Of a stretch of DNA of 38,882 nt, positions 14,318 through 21,828 are shown one piece after another; positions within the stretch are counted from its first letter, which is position 1, and the number at the start of each line of letters is the position of its first letter. The DNA lies in contig DXBM01000072.1 in NCBI GenBank assembly GCA_019116525.1, forward strand, positions 1-38,882, in the 5' to 3' direction. This DNA comes from Candidatus Olsenella pullistercoris. GTDB lineage: Bacteria; Actinomycetota; Coriobacteriia; Coriobacteriales; Atopobiaceae. The notes beneath the pieces are model-generated. The model did no database searches. It was given only the letters and a program-made list of their open reading frames with translations, and was not told the origin of the DNA. The position numbers were made by a program, and so were the translations under genes.

Positions 14318-15733
14318 CTAGAGGAACATCACCACAGAGAGCACGAACATGATCACAACGCCGGCGAGCATCGGGACGGACGTGCGGCGGACGATCTCGA
14401 TCGGGCTCTTCCCGACAGAGCCGGAGACGATCATGACGACCGCGGAGACCGGCGAGACGGAGCGGAACAGGTTGCCGGCGAGGCCCATCGGCACGGAGAT
14501 GGAGACGGCAGAGATGCCAGCGGCGGCGGCGAGCGCCGGGATCAGCGGCACCATGGCAAAGAAGAGCGAGGTGCCGGAGCCGCTGAGAAGGACGATGAGC
14601 GCGGTGAGGCCCACGAGGATGAGCGGCAGGACAAAGCCCATGCCGGTGCCGTTGATGCTGGTCATCGCGGACTCGAGGGAGCTGATCATGCCAATGGAGT
14701 TGAGGCCAACGACAAAGACCTGAGCGGCGACGGTCAGGGCCACGACGGGCATCGTGCCGCCCATGCCCTTGAAGAAGCCCTCGCTCTTGCCGAGAGCGTC
14801 CTTGGGGTTCCTGCTGAAGATGGCGTCGCAGATGAGGGCAACGAGGAACGAGAAGAGCGTGGCGACCTCAACGGAGAGCGAGAAGGTCGAGCCGCCAAGG
14901 ACCTGCATCAGGTAGACGGCGATGAGCAGGAAGATCGGGAGCATCGGCAGGATGGCGTAGACGGTCTTGCGCAGCATCGAGCCCTCGATGACGAGGTCCT
15001 TGCCCTCGGCGTTGTCGACCTCGCCCTGGGCGCTGTCGCGCTTGTCGCAGAAGCGCTGCCAGAAGAGGTGGATGACAGCCATGATGATGAGGGTGGGGAT
15101 GGAGACCATCGCGTGGTACTGGAGCACGTACTCGGTCACGGTGAGGCCGGCGTACTCAGGGTACTTGGCAAGCTCCTCGGCAATGGCCACGTTGTCGGAG
15201 CCGAGCGGGGTCGGCATGATCGTGGCGGTGGTGGCGATGATGCCGGCAGCGGTGAGCGGGCTCATGCCAGCCTTGCGCAGCACCGGGTAGAGCGTGGCAA
15301 GAAGGATGATCGCGAGGTTGGAGGCGCTGGGGACAACGAGCGAGAGCACGTTGCCGACGAGGAAGACCACAGGAACGAGCACGTAGGGGCTCTTGATCTT
15401 GCGGATGGGGCGCGTGAGCGCGTAAACGGTGGCGTCGTTGGCCCCGATCGAGCTCATGTAGGCGGAGTAGCCGCCCAGGATGAGGATGATGAAGCCGTAC
15501 GAGGTGAGGCCGCTCTTAAACGTCGAGACTATTGCGAGCAGCGGGTCGAACAGGGGGATGCCGCTTGACTCAAAGCCCTCCACGGCGATGGAGTTGCCCG
15601 TCGCCATGGCGATGAACATGAGGACCACGCCCATGAGCAGCATCGTGATCGTAATGTCCATCTTCTTGAGGAGCATGAAGATCACCACGGCAAACGCCGC
15701 GACAACAACCGCCCACATCAATATAGGATCCAT
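14318..15733 (-). CDS. DcuC-family permease in a ribonucleoside operon
   Basis: This 471-residue protein with about 12 helices resembles anaerobic C4-dicarboxylate carriers of the DcuC type. Features are a long N-terminal hydrophobic region, LVPVVFLVGNVLSLVVPSAS, TAAGIIATTATIMPTPLGSD and a second repeat with LLSGSGTSLFFAMVPLIPAL. The duplicated loop-helix pattern fits the ion-transporter fold. It lies between nucleoside hydrolase (59 bp upstream) and a terminator. The context points to uptake of nucleosides or ribose-like compounds rather than dicarboxylates; this is inference. GAAGGG precedes the ATG. The alternative is that it exports a fermentation acid made from ribose. Confidence 0.82.
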   Translation of the reverse strand: MDPILMWAVVVAAFAVVIFMLLKKMDITITMLLMGVVLMFIAMATGNSIAVEGFESSGIPLFDPLLAIVSTFKSGLTSYGFIILILGGYSAYMSSIGANDATVYALTRPIRKIKSPYVLVPVVFLVGNVLSLVVPSASNLAIILLATLYPVLRKAGMSPLTAAGIIATTATIMPTPLGSDNVAIAEELAKYPEYAGLTVTEYVLQYHAMVSIPTLIIMAVIHLFWQRFCDKRDSAQGEVDNAEGKDLVIEGSMLRKTVYAILPMLPIFLLIAVYLMQVLGGSTFSLSVEVATLFSFLVALICDAIFSRNPKDALGKSEGFFKGMGGTMPVVALTVAAQVFVVGLNSIGMISSLESAMTSINGTGMGFVLPLILVGLTALIVLLSGSGTSLFFAMVPLIPALAAAAGISAVSISVPMGLAGNLFRSVSPVSAVVMIVSGSVGKSPIEIVRRTSVPMLAGVVIMFVLSVVMFL

Positions 15734-15792
15734 TACCCTTCCTTTCTACGTTCTTGTCGCGCGCACGGGACGCGCGAGCCAACTTGTGCGAA

Positions 15793-16713
15793 CTACTTGC
15801 ACTGCGCCAGGCGCTCGACCATCCAGCTGCGGAAGCGATCGGCGTCGATTCCCATGCACACGGTCGCGTTGGCGGGCTTGCCGAGGTAGCCCTTGAGGTC
15901 CACGAGCGTGCAGCCGGCCGTCATGGAGCCAGCCAGCTCGATGCCCACGTAGGTGTCAACGAGCTCGTACATCTCGGGGCAGAGAAGGACGGCCATCGCG
16001 TGGGCGTCGTACATCTTGAGGCCCGTGCGCAGCGAGCCGCCGCGATAGTGGTTGAACAGGGCGTAGAACATTTCGCCCGCGGGGCTCTCGTCACGGATGC
16101 GCTCGCTGTCCTCGGGGCGCAGCATCGCGGCCCAGCCCACGTCGAGCCCGGCCATCGTGATGGGCACGCCGGACGAGAAGACCACCGCGGCGGCCTCGGG
16201 GTCGGTGGCCACGTTGAACTCGGAGAGCACGCCCTTGTTGCCGCGCGCAGCGGTGCCGCCCATGAGCACGATGCGCTCGATGTGGCTCTTGACCTCGGGG
16301 TACGCCTTCAGGGTGAGGGCCACGTTGGTGAGCGGTGCCAGGGCGATGATCGTCACGGGCTCCTCGGAGGCGAGAAGGGCGTCGCGCATCGCGTCAACGG
16401 CGTTCTTCTCGAGAAGGAGGCTGCGGTCGGGCTCGTCGAACTCCCAGCCCTCCATGCCGCTCGCGCCGTGGACGTTGCTCGCGTCCACGAGCTCGCGGAC
16501 GAGCGGCTCGGCGGCGCCGGCGGCGACCGGCACATGCTTCTTGAAGAAGGTGACGAGCTTGAGGGCGTTGTCGGTCGTGTGCTCGATGCCCACGTTGCCG
16601 CCAACGGTGGTGATGAGGCGAACGTCGAGCTCCTCGGCGAAGAGGGCGATGGCGATGGCGACCGCGTCGTCGATGCCAGGGTCCGTGTCAATGATGACGG
16701 GCTTCCTACTCAT
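15793..16713 (-). CDS. Inosine/uridine-preferring nucleoside hydrolase
   Basis: The enzyme splits ribonucleosides into free base and ribose in the cytoplasm. The 306-residue protein has the calcium-binding signature DTDPGIDDA at 9-17, NVGIEHTTDNALKL, the VLMGGTA loop, and EFNVATDPEAAAVVFSSG carrying the distal Asp. The active-site layout is complete. It overlaps the upstream ribokinase stop by 8 bp, so the two are coupled: hydrolase releases ribose and the kinase traps it. The family member cannot be narrowed to RihA, RihB or RihC from sequence alone. Confidence 0.94.
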   Translation of the reverse strand: MSRKPVIIDTDPGIDDAVAIAIALFAEELDVRLITTVGGNVGIEHTTDNALKLVTFFKKHVPVAAGAAEPLVRELVDASNVHGASGMEGWEFDEPDRSLLLEKNAVDAMRDALLASEEPVTIIALAPLTNVALTLKAYPEVKSHIERIVLMGGTAARGNKGVLSEFNVATDPEAAAVVFSSGVPITMAGLDVGWAAMLRPEDSERIRDESPAGEMFYALFNHYRGGSLRTGLKMYDAHAMAVLLCPEMYELVDTYVGIELAGSMTAGCTLVDLKGYLGKPANATVCMGIDADRFRSWMVERLAQCK

Positions 16714-17632
16714 TGCAGACCTCCTTGAGATACGTGTCTACCTCCACAGCAGTTGGGATGGACTGCTGCGCTCCAACGCGGGACGCGGTGATGCCCGCGG
16801 CGCACGATGCCCAGCGCATGCCCTCCTCGATCGAGAGGCCAGAGACCTGGGCGGCCGCGATGACGCCGATGAAGGTGTCACCGGCGGCGGTGGTGTCCGC
16901 AACCTTCACGCGCTGAGCCTCCTGGCGGATGAAGCGCCCGTCGGCGAGCGCCGCCGAGCCACGGCCCCCGAGCGTGACGATCGCCGTCTTCGGGCCGAGC
17001 GCCACGAGCGCCTCGAGCGCGCTCCTGACGGAGTCCTCGTCGTCCGGGTAGATGCCGCAGACGGCCTCGCACTCCGTCTCGTTGACGCAGACGGTGTCGA
17101 TGTAGCTCCACGCCTCCGCAGGAATCTCGCGCGGCGGCGCCAGGTTGATCATCGTGTGCATGCCGCGCTCGCGGGCGCTCTTGAGCGCCTCGACGGTCGT
17201 GTCGAGGTCGCACTCGAGCTGGGCCAGGAACACGTCCCCCTTGCGCGCGAGCATGTCGAGCCCCGAGTTCACCTCGTCGATCCCCAGCGCGTGGTTGGCG
17301 CCGGGACTGAGGATGATGCGGTTGTCGCCCTGCGCGCGCAGGACCACCGCCACGCCCGTCTCGGTCGACCCCGCGCGAAAGACCTCGTCCACGCGGACGC
17401 CGTACCCCGCGAGGCCGGACACGAGCTGGTCGCCAAAGGCGTCGTTGCCCACGGCGCCGATCAGGTAGGTGGGCACGCCGGACTTTGCCGCCGCGACGGC
17501 CTGGTTGGCGCCCTTTCCGCCCGCGTTGACGAAGAACCCCCAGCCGGGGATCGTCTCGCCCTGCTTTGGCATGCGCTCGCTCTCGATGGCGAGGTCCATG
17601 TTCAAGCTGCCGAACACTACGACGTTGTGCAT
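16706..17632 (-). CDS. rbsK: Ribokinase
   Basis: Ribokinase phosphorylates ribose to ribose 5-phosphate. The 308-residue PfkB-family protein has VVVFGSLNMDL at the start, the substrate motif GGKGANQA at 38-45, TGVAVVL, NLAPPREIP, NETE at 184-187 and the anion-hole and base motif DTTAAGDTF at 246-254 with the catalytic Asp252. The AAGD form matches E. coli RbsK rather than sugar kinases with GAGD. It is the first gene of the operon with nucleoside hydrolase and the DcuC-type permease, and is preceded by two LacI-type operators. Confidence 0.95.
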   Translation of the reverse strand: MHNVVVFGSLNMDLAIESERMPKQGETIPGWGFFVNAGGKGANQAVAAAKSGVPTYLIGAVGNDAFGDQLVSGLAGYGVRVDEVFRAGSTETGVAVVLRAQGDNRIILSPGANHALGIDEVNSGLDMLARKGDVFLAQLECDLDTTVEALKSARERGMHTMINLAPPREIPAEAWSYIDTVCVNETECEAVCGIYPDDEDSVRSALEALVALGPKTAIVTLGGRGSAALADGRFIRQEAQRVKVADTTAAGDTFIGVIAAAQVSGLSIEEGMRWASCAAGITASRVGAQQSIPTAVEVDTYLKEVCNE

Positions 17633-17694
17633 GTTTTCCTCCTCTCCTTCGCTCCTTGAACTGCCTGCTTGCTCCTGCTGTGCCGTACTGTTTT

Positions 17695-17752
17695 GCTAAA
17701 GCGCTTTAGCTTTCACAGGTTCATCATATTCATGTTGCTAAAGCGCTTTATC
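17695..17752 (-). promoter_or_regulatory. Two LacI-type operators controlling the ribonucleoside operon
   Basis: GCTAAAGCGCTTTAGC at 17695-17710 is a perfect 16-bp palindrome with the central CG typical of LacI-family sites. A second copy with one change in its last bases lies at 17737-17752, 42 bp away (four helical turns), ideal for looped repression. Between them TATGAT on the minus strand is a likely -10. These are the probable sites of the LacI-type protein encoded at 13169-14203. Confidence 0.8.
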
Positions 17753-17852
17753 TATAAGGGTGTGAAAGGTTGTGTTTTCCCGGCGAACGGTACAAGGGCG
17801 CCGCGGGCGGTCCGTGGTCGCTCGCGTAACCCACCTCATCGCTTGAAAATCG

Positions 17853-18019
17853 GGGCACGTCCCATGCTCGCGCAACGATCTGCTCGCGAATCGGTCCGTG
17901 TCCCATGCTGCATTGGCGATAAAACAGGGACGCGCCCCGTTTTTCGAGCGCCGATCAATCCAAAACTGGGACGCGCGGCAATTCGAGAGCAGAACGGGGC
18001 GCAATCATGGGACGAGCCC
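17853..18019. repeat. Cluster of GGGAC-type boxes in a gene-free stretch
   Basis: The 600-bp gap between ribokinase and ricT carries no plausible gene. It contains five short boxes: CGTCCCATG (17858-17866), TGTCCCATG (about 17899-17907), GGGACGCG twice (about 17937 and 17969) and CATGGGACG (18006-18014). The two outermost are arms of a 14-bp inverted repeat with one mismatch (17853-17866 and 18006-18019). Two boxes face one way and three the other. The role is unknown. Confidence 0.4.
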
Positions 18020-18099
18020 TGGTTCGCAAGCGACATGGCACCGCGCGCCCGCGGAACGTCCGTCCGATCGCAGCCTGCCGGACGTGAAAGCAAAACGTT

Positions 18100-18182
18100 C
18101 GCCCGTGGGTAGTTTCAAGCGTCAGAACTACCCACGGGCGTCAACTGTTCAACGTTTGGCGAGAAAAACTACCCACGGACGG
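18100..18182. repeat. Three-unit inverted/direct repeat element, copy 1
   Basis: An inverted unit CGCCCGTGGGTAGTT (18100-18114) faces AACTACCCACGGGCG (18126-18140), a perfect 15-bp stem. A third unit, AACTACCCACGGACGG, follows in the same direction at 18167-18182, preceded by GGCGAGAAA. It lies 3' of ricT. Read on the minus strand, either of two direct units can pair with the inverted one, giving mutually exclusive hairpins. A second copy with identical spacing is at 29927. Confidence 0.85.
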
Positions 18183-18234
18183 CAATTCTCAGCACGCGCC
18201 CAACGCCAGGGGCGGCGAGAAGCCCGTGCGCCCG

Positions 18235-19710
18235 CTACTCCCCGGCGGGCGCGCTCCCTTCGCCCGAGCCCCCGCGGCCGCGTCCGCCGCGACGGCGACG
18301 ACGGCGCTTCGGGGCGCCCTCAGCGCCCGGCTGCTGGCCGCCGCCCTGCTCCTGGGGACCGCCCGGCTGCTGGGCCTGGGCGCGCTTCTTGCGCGACGGC
18401 TGCATCCCTCGCGGCTGGCTCGCCGGAGCGGCCTGGCCGCCCTTGTCGCCCGGACGGCGACGGCGCGGAGCGGCATGCCCCTCGCGCGCGCCCTCGCCCT
18501 GGTCGCCCTCTGCCGCCTGGTGGTGGCGACGGCGATGCGACGACTGCTGGCCCTCGGCGGCAGGAACAGAACCCTGGCCCTGCCCGCCGTCGCCGGGACG
18601 GCGCTTGCGGCGGCGGCGCGAGGCGGCGCCCTCCTCGCCGGACGGCGCGGCAGGGGCGGCGGCGTGGCCGGGCTTCTCGCCGGCCTGGCCCCCGTTTGAG
18701 GCGCGACGGCGCTTGCGCTTGGGCTCCACGAAGATGTCCGCGGCGTCCACCTCCGGCTCCGCGAGCACGCCCATCTTCCGGTCGAGCTCGGCGAGCGCCA
18801 TCTGGACGTCCGGCGACTCCATCCGGTCGAGCACCTCGCGCGTCACCGTGTCGGGGCGGCAGGGGCAGCCCAGCTCCTCGGACTTCTTGTGCGCCGCCTC
18901 GGACGCCGTCATGTCGGCGAGGGCCACGCGGATCTGCTTGCCGCCCTCCAGGCGCAGGACGAGCTGCTCCTTGGGCGTGTCGTACTCAACGATCTTGCCC
19001 TTTCCGAGCGGCGTGTCGATCACGGCGTTGCGCTTGGGCGCGCGCCCCTTGAAGTCGCGGTACGCCTCGAACTCGTAGCGCAGGCAGCACATGAGGCGTC
19101 CGCACGCGCCCGAGATCTTGGTTGAGTTGAGCGGGAGGTCCTGCTCCTTGGCCATGCGGATGGAGACCGGGTCAAAGCCCGTGGCAAAGCGGCGGCAGCA
19201 GAGCTCCTGGCCGCAGTGGCCGTAGCCGCCCACGATGGCGGCCTCCTCGCGCACGCCGATCTGGCGCATGTCGATCCGCACGTGGAACTCGCGCGAGAGG
19301 TCGCGCACGAGCTGGCGGAAGTCCACGCGCTCCTCGGCGGCAAAGTAGCAGACGGCCTTCTCGCCGTCGAAGAGGAAGTCCACGCCCACGGGCTTCATGT
19401 CCAGGCCCGAGTCGGCCACGTGGCGCCTGAACGCCGGCATGGCGTCCTCGCCGCGCTGGGCGAGCCCCTCGGCGCGGTCGAGGTCCGCGTCGGTGGCAAT
19501 GCGCACGACCTCGCGGAGCTGCGCGCTGCCGATCCTCGCTGCAAGCTCCTCGCTCGTGACCTCGCGCGCGTCGGCGGTGGCAAGGCCTATCTCGGTCCCG
19601 CGCTCGGTCGAGCAGATCAGGTGGTCGCCCTCTTGGGCGCCGGTCGTGCCCGGATCGAACCAGAGCTCGCGGGCCACGTAGGTGAACTTCACCGGAATGA
19701 CGGGTGCCAC
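18235..19710 (-). CDS. ricT: RicT-like PSP1-domain protein with a long basic tail
   Basis: RicT (YaaT) is part of the RicAFT complex, which in Bacillus carries Fe-S clusters and affects mRNA processing by RNase Y. Here the PSP1 core occupies about residues 1-230. It includes DFLFDGEKAVCYFAAEERVDFR and the cysteine sets Cys166/171/172 (GHCGQELCC) and Cys203/208/209 (ACGRLMCC). From about 330 to 491 the protein becomes a low-complexity tail rich in Arg, Lys, Gly, Gln and Pro, ending in an RRRRRRGG-type run; it is likely disordered and RNA-binding. Normal homologues are about 270-300 residues. The GTG start at 19710 follows AAGGAGG and lies inside the end of holB (22-bp overlap). Confidence 0.88.
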   Translation of the reverse strand: MAPVIPVKFTYVARELWFDPGTTGAQEGDHLICSTERGTEIGLATADAREVTSEELAARIGSAQLREVVRIATDADLDRAEGLAQRGEDAMPAFRRHVADSGLDMKPVGVDFLFDGEKAVCYFAAEERVDFRQLVRDLSREFHVRIDMRQIGVREEAAIVGGYGHCGQELCCRRFATGFDPVSIRMAKEQDLPLNSTKISGACGRLMCCLRYEFEAYRDFKGRAPKRNAVIDTPLGKGKIVEYDTPKEQLVLRLEGGKQIRVALADMTASEAAHKKSEELGCPCRPDTVTREVLDRMESPDVQMALAELDRKMGVLAEPEVDAADIFVEPKRKRRRASNGGQAGEKPGHAAAPAAPSGEEGAASRRRRKRRPGDGGQGQGSVPAAEGQQSSHRRRHHQAAEGDQGEGAREGHAAPRRRRPGDKGGQAAPASQPRGMQPSRKKRAQAQQPGGPQEQGGGQQPGAEGAPKRRRRRRGGRGRGGSGEGSAPAGE

Positions 19711-20837
19711 TCGAGTGCCTCCTTGATGCTGAGCAGCATGACCTCCACGGTCAGCTGCGGCGAAACGTTGCGCGCGAGGCTGTCCTCGGCAATCTGGACG
19801 GCATCGAGCGCGCGCAGGGCGGCGCGCGTGTCGCCGCGGGCGGCAAGCCGGTCAACGACCGCCGCCGCGTCCCCGTTCACGATGGGCTGCGGGACGCCCT
19901 CGCAGCGCACGAGCACGTCGCGCAGAAGCGAGCGCACGGCGGCGAGGGCCTCCATCATACCCGAACGCTCGCGCGCGGTGAGCTCGCGCTTGTTGGCGTC
20001 GGCCACCTGCCTGAGCGCCGACGCGGTGAGAAAGTCCTGCGTCTCCTTGAGGGCCGCCTCCTGGGCCTCCTGCACGTCCTTGAGCGGGACGGCCACCGCG
20101 GCCACGATCTCGCGCGCGGCGAGAAGGACGTCCCACGCGTCCGCCCGCGCCAGGGAGTCCAGCGTGTCGACCATGAGCCGACGAACCTGCTGGCGCGACG
20201 TGGACCGCAGGTAGTCAACGGCGCGCGCGGGCGAGCCCGCGACGGCGAGCGCCACGCGGGCCTCCTCCTCGCTCGCGGCGCACGCGCGCGTGATCGCGCG
20301 GACGCCCGCGCCCGGCGACGTCACGCTGAACGACACCTGCTGGCAGCGCGAGACGATCGTGGGCAGCATCGGGGCAACCGAGCGGGCGCAGAGGATGAAA
20401 AGCGTCCCCGCGGGCGGCTCCTCGATGGTCTTGAGCAGGGCGTTCGCCGCCGTCCCGCGCAGAAGGTCCGCGCGCTCCAGGACGTACACCTTGGCCTGCG
20501 CGCGCATCGGGGCGAGCCCGGCGTCGTCGATGAGCTCGCGCACCTGCGAGACGAGGTAGCCGCTCGCGCTCCCGGGCTCGAGCCAGCGCACGTCGGCATG
20601 GGTGCGGTGCGCCACGCGACGGCACTCGTCGCAGGTGCCGTCGCCGCCGGAGGGACACACCACGCACTGTGCAAGCGCCTCCGCCGCCTCGTGCTTGCCC
20701 GAGCCGGGCGGGCCCACAAAGAGGTAGGCGTGGCTGAGCCGCCCCTCGGTGACGGCGCCGGCGAGAAGGTCGCGCACGCGCGGCTGGTCCGCGAGCGCCC
20801 CGAGCGCAGCGGGGACGGGCGCGGCGGGCGTGCTCAC
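19689..20837 (-). CDS. holB: DNA polymerase III delta-prime subunit
   Basis: HolB is part of the clamp loader. The 382-residue AAA+ protein has Walker A GPPGSGKH at 42-49, zinc cysteines in CVVCPSGGDGTCDECRR, the HADV motif and ERADLLRGTAANALLKTIEEPP. The SRC motif follows in TIVSRCQQV. The helical C-terminal region is longer than in E. coli. The Walker A lysine is retained. Its ATG overlaps the end of tmk by 4 bp and its stop overlaps ricT, giving the tight tmk-holB-ricT order common in Gram-positive bacteria. Two GGCGAGAAG words (20118, 20760) are read as Leu-Leu-Ala. Confidence 0.93.
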   Translation of the reverse strand: MSTPAAPVPAALGALADQPRVRDLLAGAVTEGRLSHAYLFVGPPGSGKHEAAEALAQCVVCPSGGDGTCDECRRVAHRTHADVRWLEPGSASGYLVSQVRELIDDAGLAPMRAQAKVYVLERADLLRGTAANALLKTIEEPPAGTLFILCARSVAPMLPTIVSRCQQVSFSVTSPGAGVRAITRACAASEEEARVALAVAGSPARAVDYLRSTSRQQVRRLMVDTLDSLARADAWDVLLAAREIVAAVAVPLKDVQEAQEAALKETQDFLTASALRQVADANKRELTARERSGMMEALAAVRSLLRDVLVRCEGVPQPIVNGDAAAVVDRLAARGDTRAALRALDAVQIAEDSLARNVSPQLTVEVMLLSIKEALEWHPSFR

Positions 20838-21463
20838 GCGAGCTCACCCACCAGGTCCGCCAGGGCACCGCGAATGCGCGAGGCCACCTCGTCCCTCTCG
20901 CCCGAGGCGTCCACGACGCGCACGCGACCGGGCTCCTCCTCGGCAAGGCGCAGGTACGCGGCGCGGACGCGCTCCTGGAAGGCCAGCCCCTCGGCCTCCA
21001 TGCGGTCGGCGCCCCCTGCCGTGGCGCGCGCGTAGCCGACCGAGGCGGGAAGGTCGAGCACGAGCGTACGGTCGGGCGAAAGCCCGCAGCTGCCGAGCTC
21101 GTTGGCGCGCCGCACGAGCCCCTCGTCGAGCTCGCGGCCGCCGGCCTGGTAGGCATAGGTGGAGTCGTAGTAGCGGTCGCACAGGACCACGGCCCCGCGC
21201 TCGAGCGCGGGGGCAATCACCTCGCGCGTCAGCTGGGCGCGGCTGGCTTCGTAGAGCAGCAGCTCGCACTCGGGGACCATCTCGGCGTTGGCCGGGTCGA
21301 GCAGGATGGCGCGGACCTTCTCGGAGATCTTGGTGCCGCCCGGCTCGCGCAGGCGCACGGTCTCCCGCCCCGTGGCCTCGATCGCCGCGGCGAGCAGCCC
21401 CGCCTGCGTGGACTTGCCGCAGCCGTCCGCCCCTTCGAGCGTGATGAAGACTCCGCGCGCCAT
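20834..21463 (-). CDS. tmk: Thymidylate kinase
   Basis: Tmk phosphorylates dTMP to dTDP. The 209-residue protein has FITLEGADGCGKSTQ with the P-loop at 11-18, LREPGGTKISEKVR, the DRYYDSTYAYQ motif, and a lid region in ATAGGADRMEAEG. The start is the ATG at 21463, the first residue before the P-loop strand, with AAGGGGGG upstream; longer readings enter repeat-rich non-coding DNA. It is the first gene of tmk-holB-ricT. Confidence 0.95.
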   Translation of the reverse strand: MARGVFITLEGADGCGKSTQAGLLAAAIEATGRETVRLREPGGTKISEKVRAILLDPANAEMVPECELLLYEASRAQLTREVIAPALERGAVVLCDRYYDSTYAYQAGGRELDEGLVRRANELGSCGLSPDRTLVLDLPASVGYARATAGGADRMEAEGLAFQERVRAAYLRLAEEEPGRVRVVDASGERDEVASRIRGALADLVGELA

Positions 21464-21605
21464 GTGCGCCCCCCTTCGATTGCGTAACCCTTTCATGGTA
21501 GCGCGGCGCGCGCTCCCCCGCGAGAAAACCACGGCAGCAGGTCCTTCTCGCCCGCGCCGTGGACCGCCGCCTTCGCGGCCTCTGCCGCCACCGCTGCTGC
21601 CGCCA

Positions 21606-21739
21606 CCCACGCGAGTGCGCGAAAGTCTTGGCTAACTTTTCCGTTTTTCTCGGCAGTCTCGAACGTTTTCCCAGTTGCGAAACTGAAAAAACGACTCGAC
21701 GCCAAAAAGTTAGCCCGGACTTTCGCGCACTCGTGTGGG
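21606..21739. repeat. Long inverted repeat upstream of tmk
   Basis: Two 35-nt arms (21606-21640 and 21705-21739) are inverted copies with only three mismatches. Each arm contains GAGTGCGCGAAAGTC and GCTAACTTTT. The 64-nt loop holds a smaller perfect hairpin, CAGTT-GCGA-AACTG, with a GNRA-type loop. It lies between the GH2 stop and the tmk start in a 365-bp gap without genes, together with a GGCGAGAAG word (21541-21552) and the G-rich tract that follows. Arm quality suggests a mobile palindrome or a structured RNA. Confidence 0.8.
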
Positions 21740-21825
21740 GGCAGGGGGCAGTGGGGGCAGCGGGGAAGGCGGGGCGGCAGGGGGCAGCGGGGCAGTGGGG
21801 GCAGCAGGGGCAGCTGCGGGACGGG
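21736..21825. repeat. G-rich degenerate GGGGCAG tandem tract
   Basis: About nine irregular copies of GGGGCAG with runs of four to five G fill roughly 90 bp on the plus strand, ending at the GH2 stop codon. On the GH2 mRNA (minus strand) this becomes a C-rich 3' region. The plus strand could form G-quadruplexes. Copy number is likely unstable. Confidence 0.7.
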
Positions 21826-21828
21826 CAG

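Noticed and set aside
17669-18112. A 147-residue plus-strand frame in the ribokinase-ricT gap
   Set aside because: It runs across the LacI operators and repeat boxes, has no ribosome site and shows no protein-like pattern.
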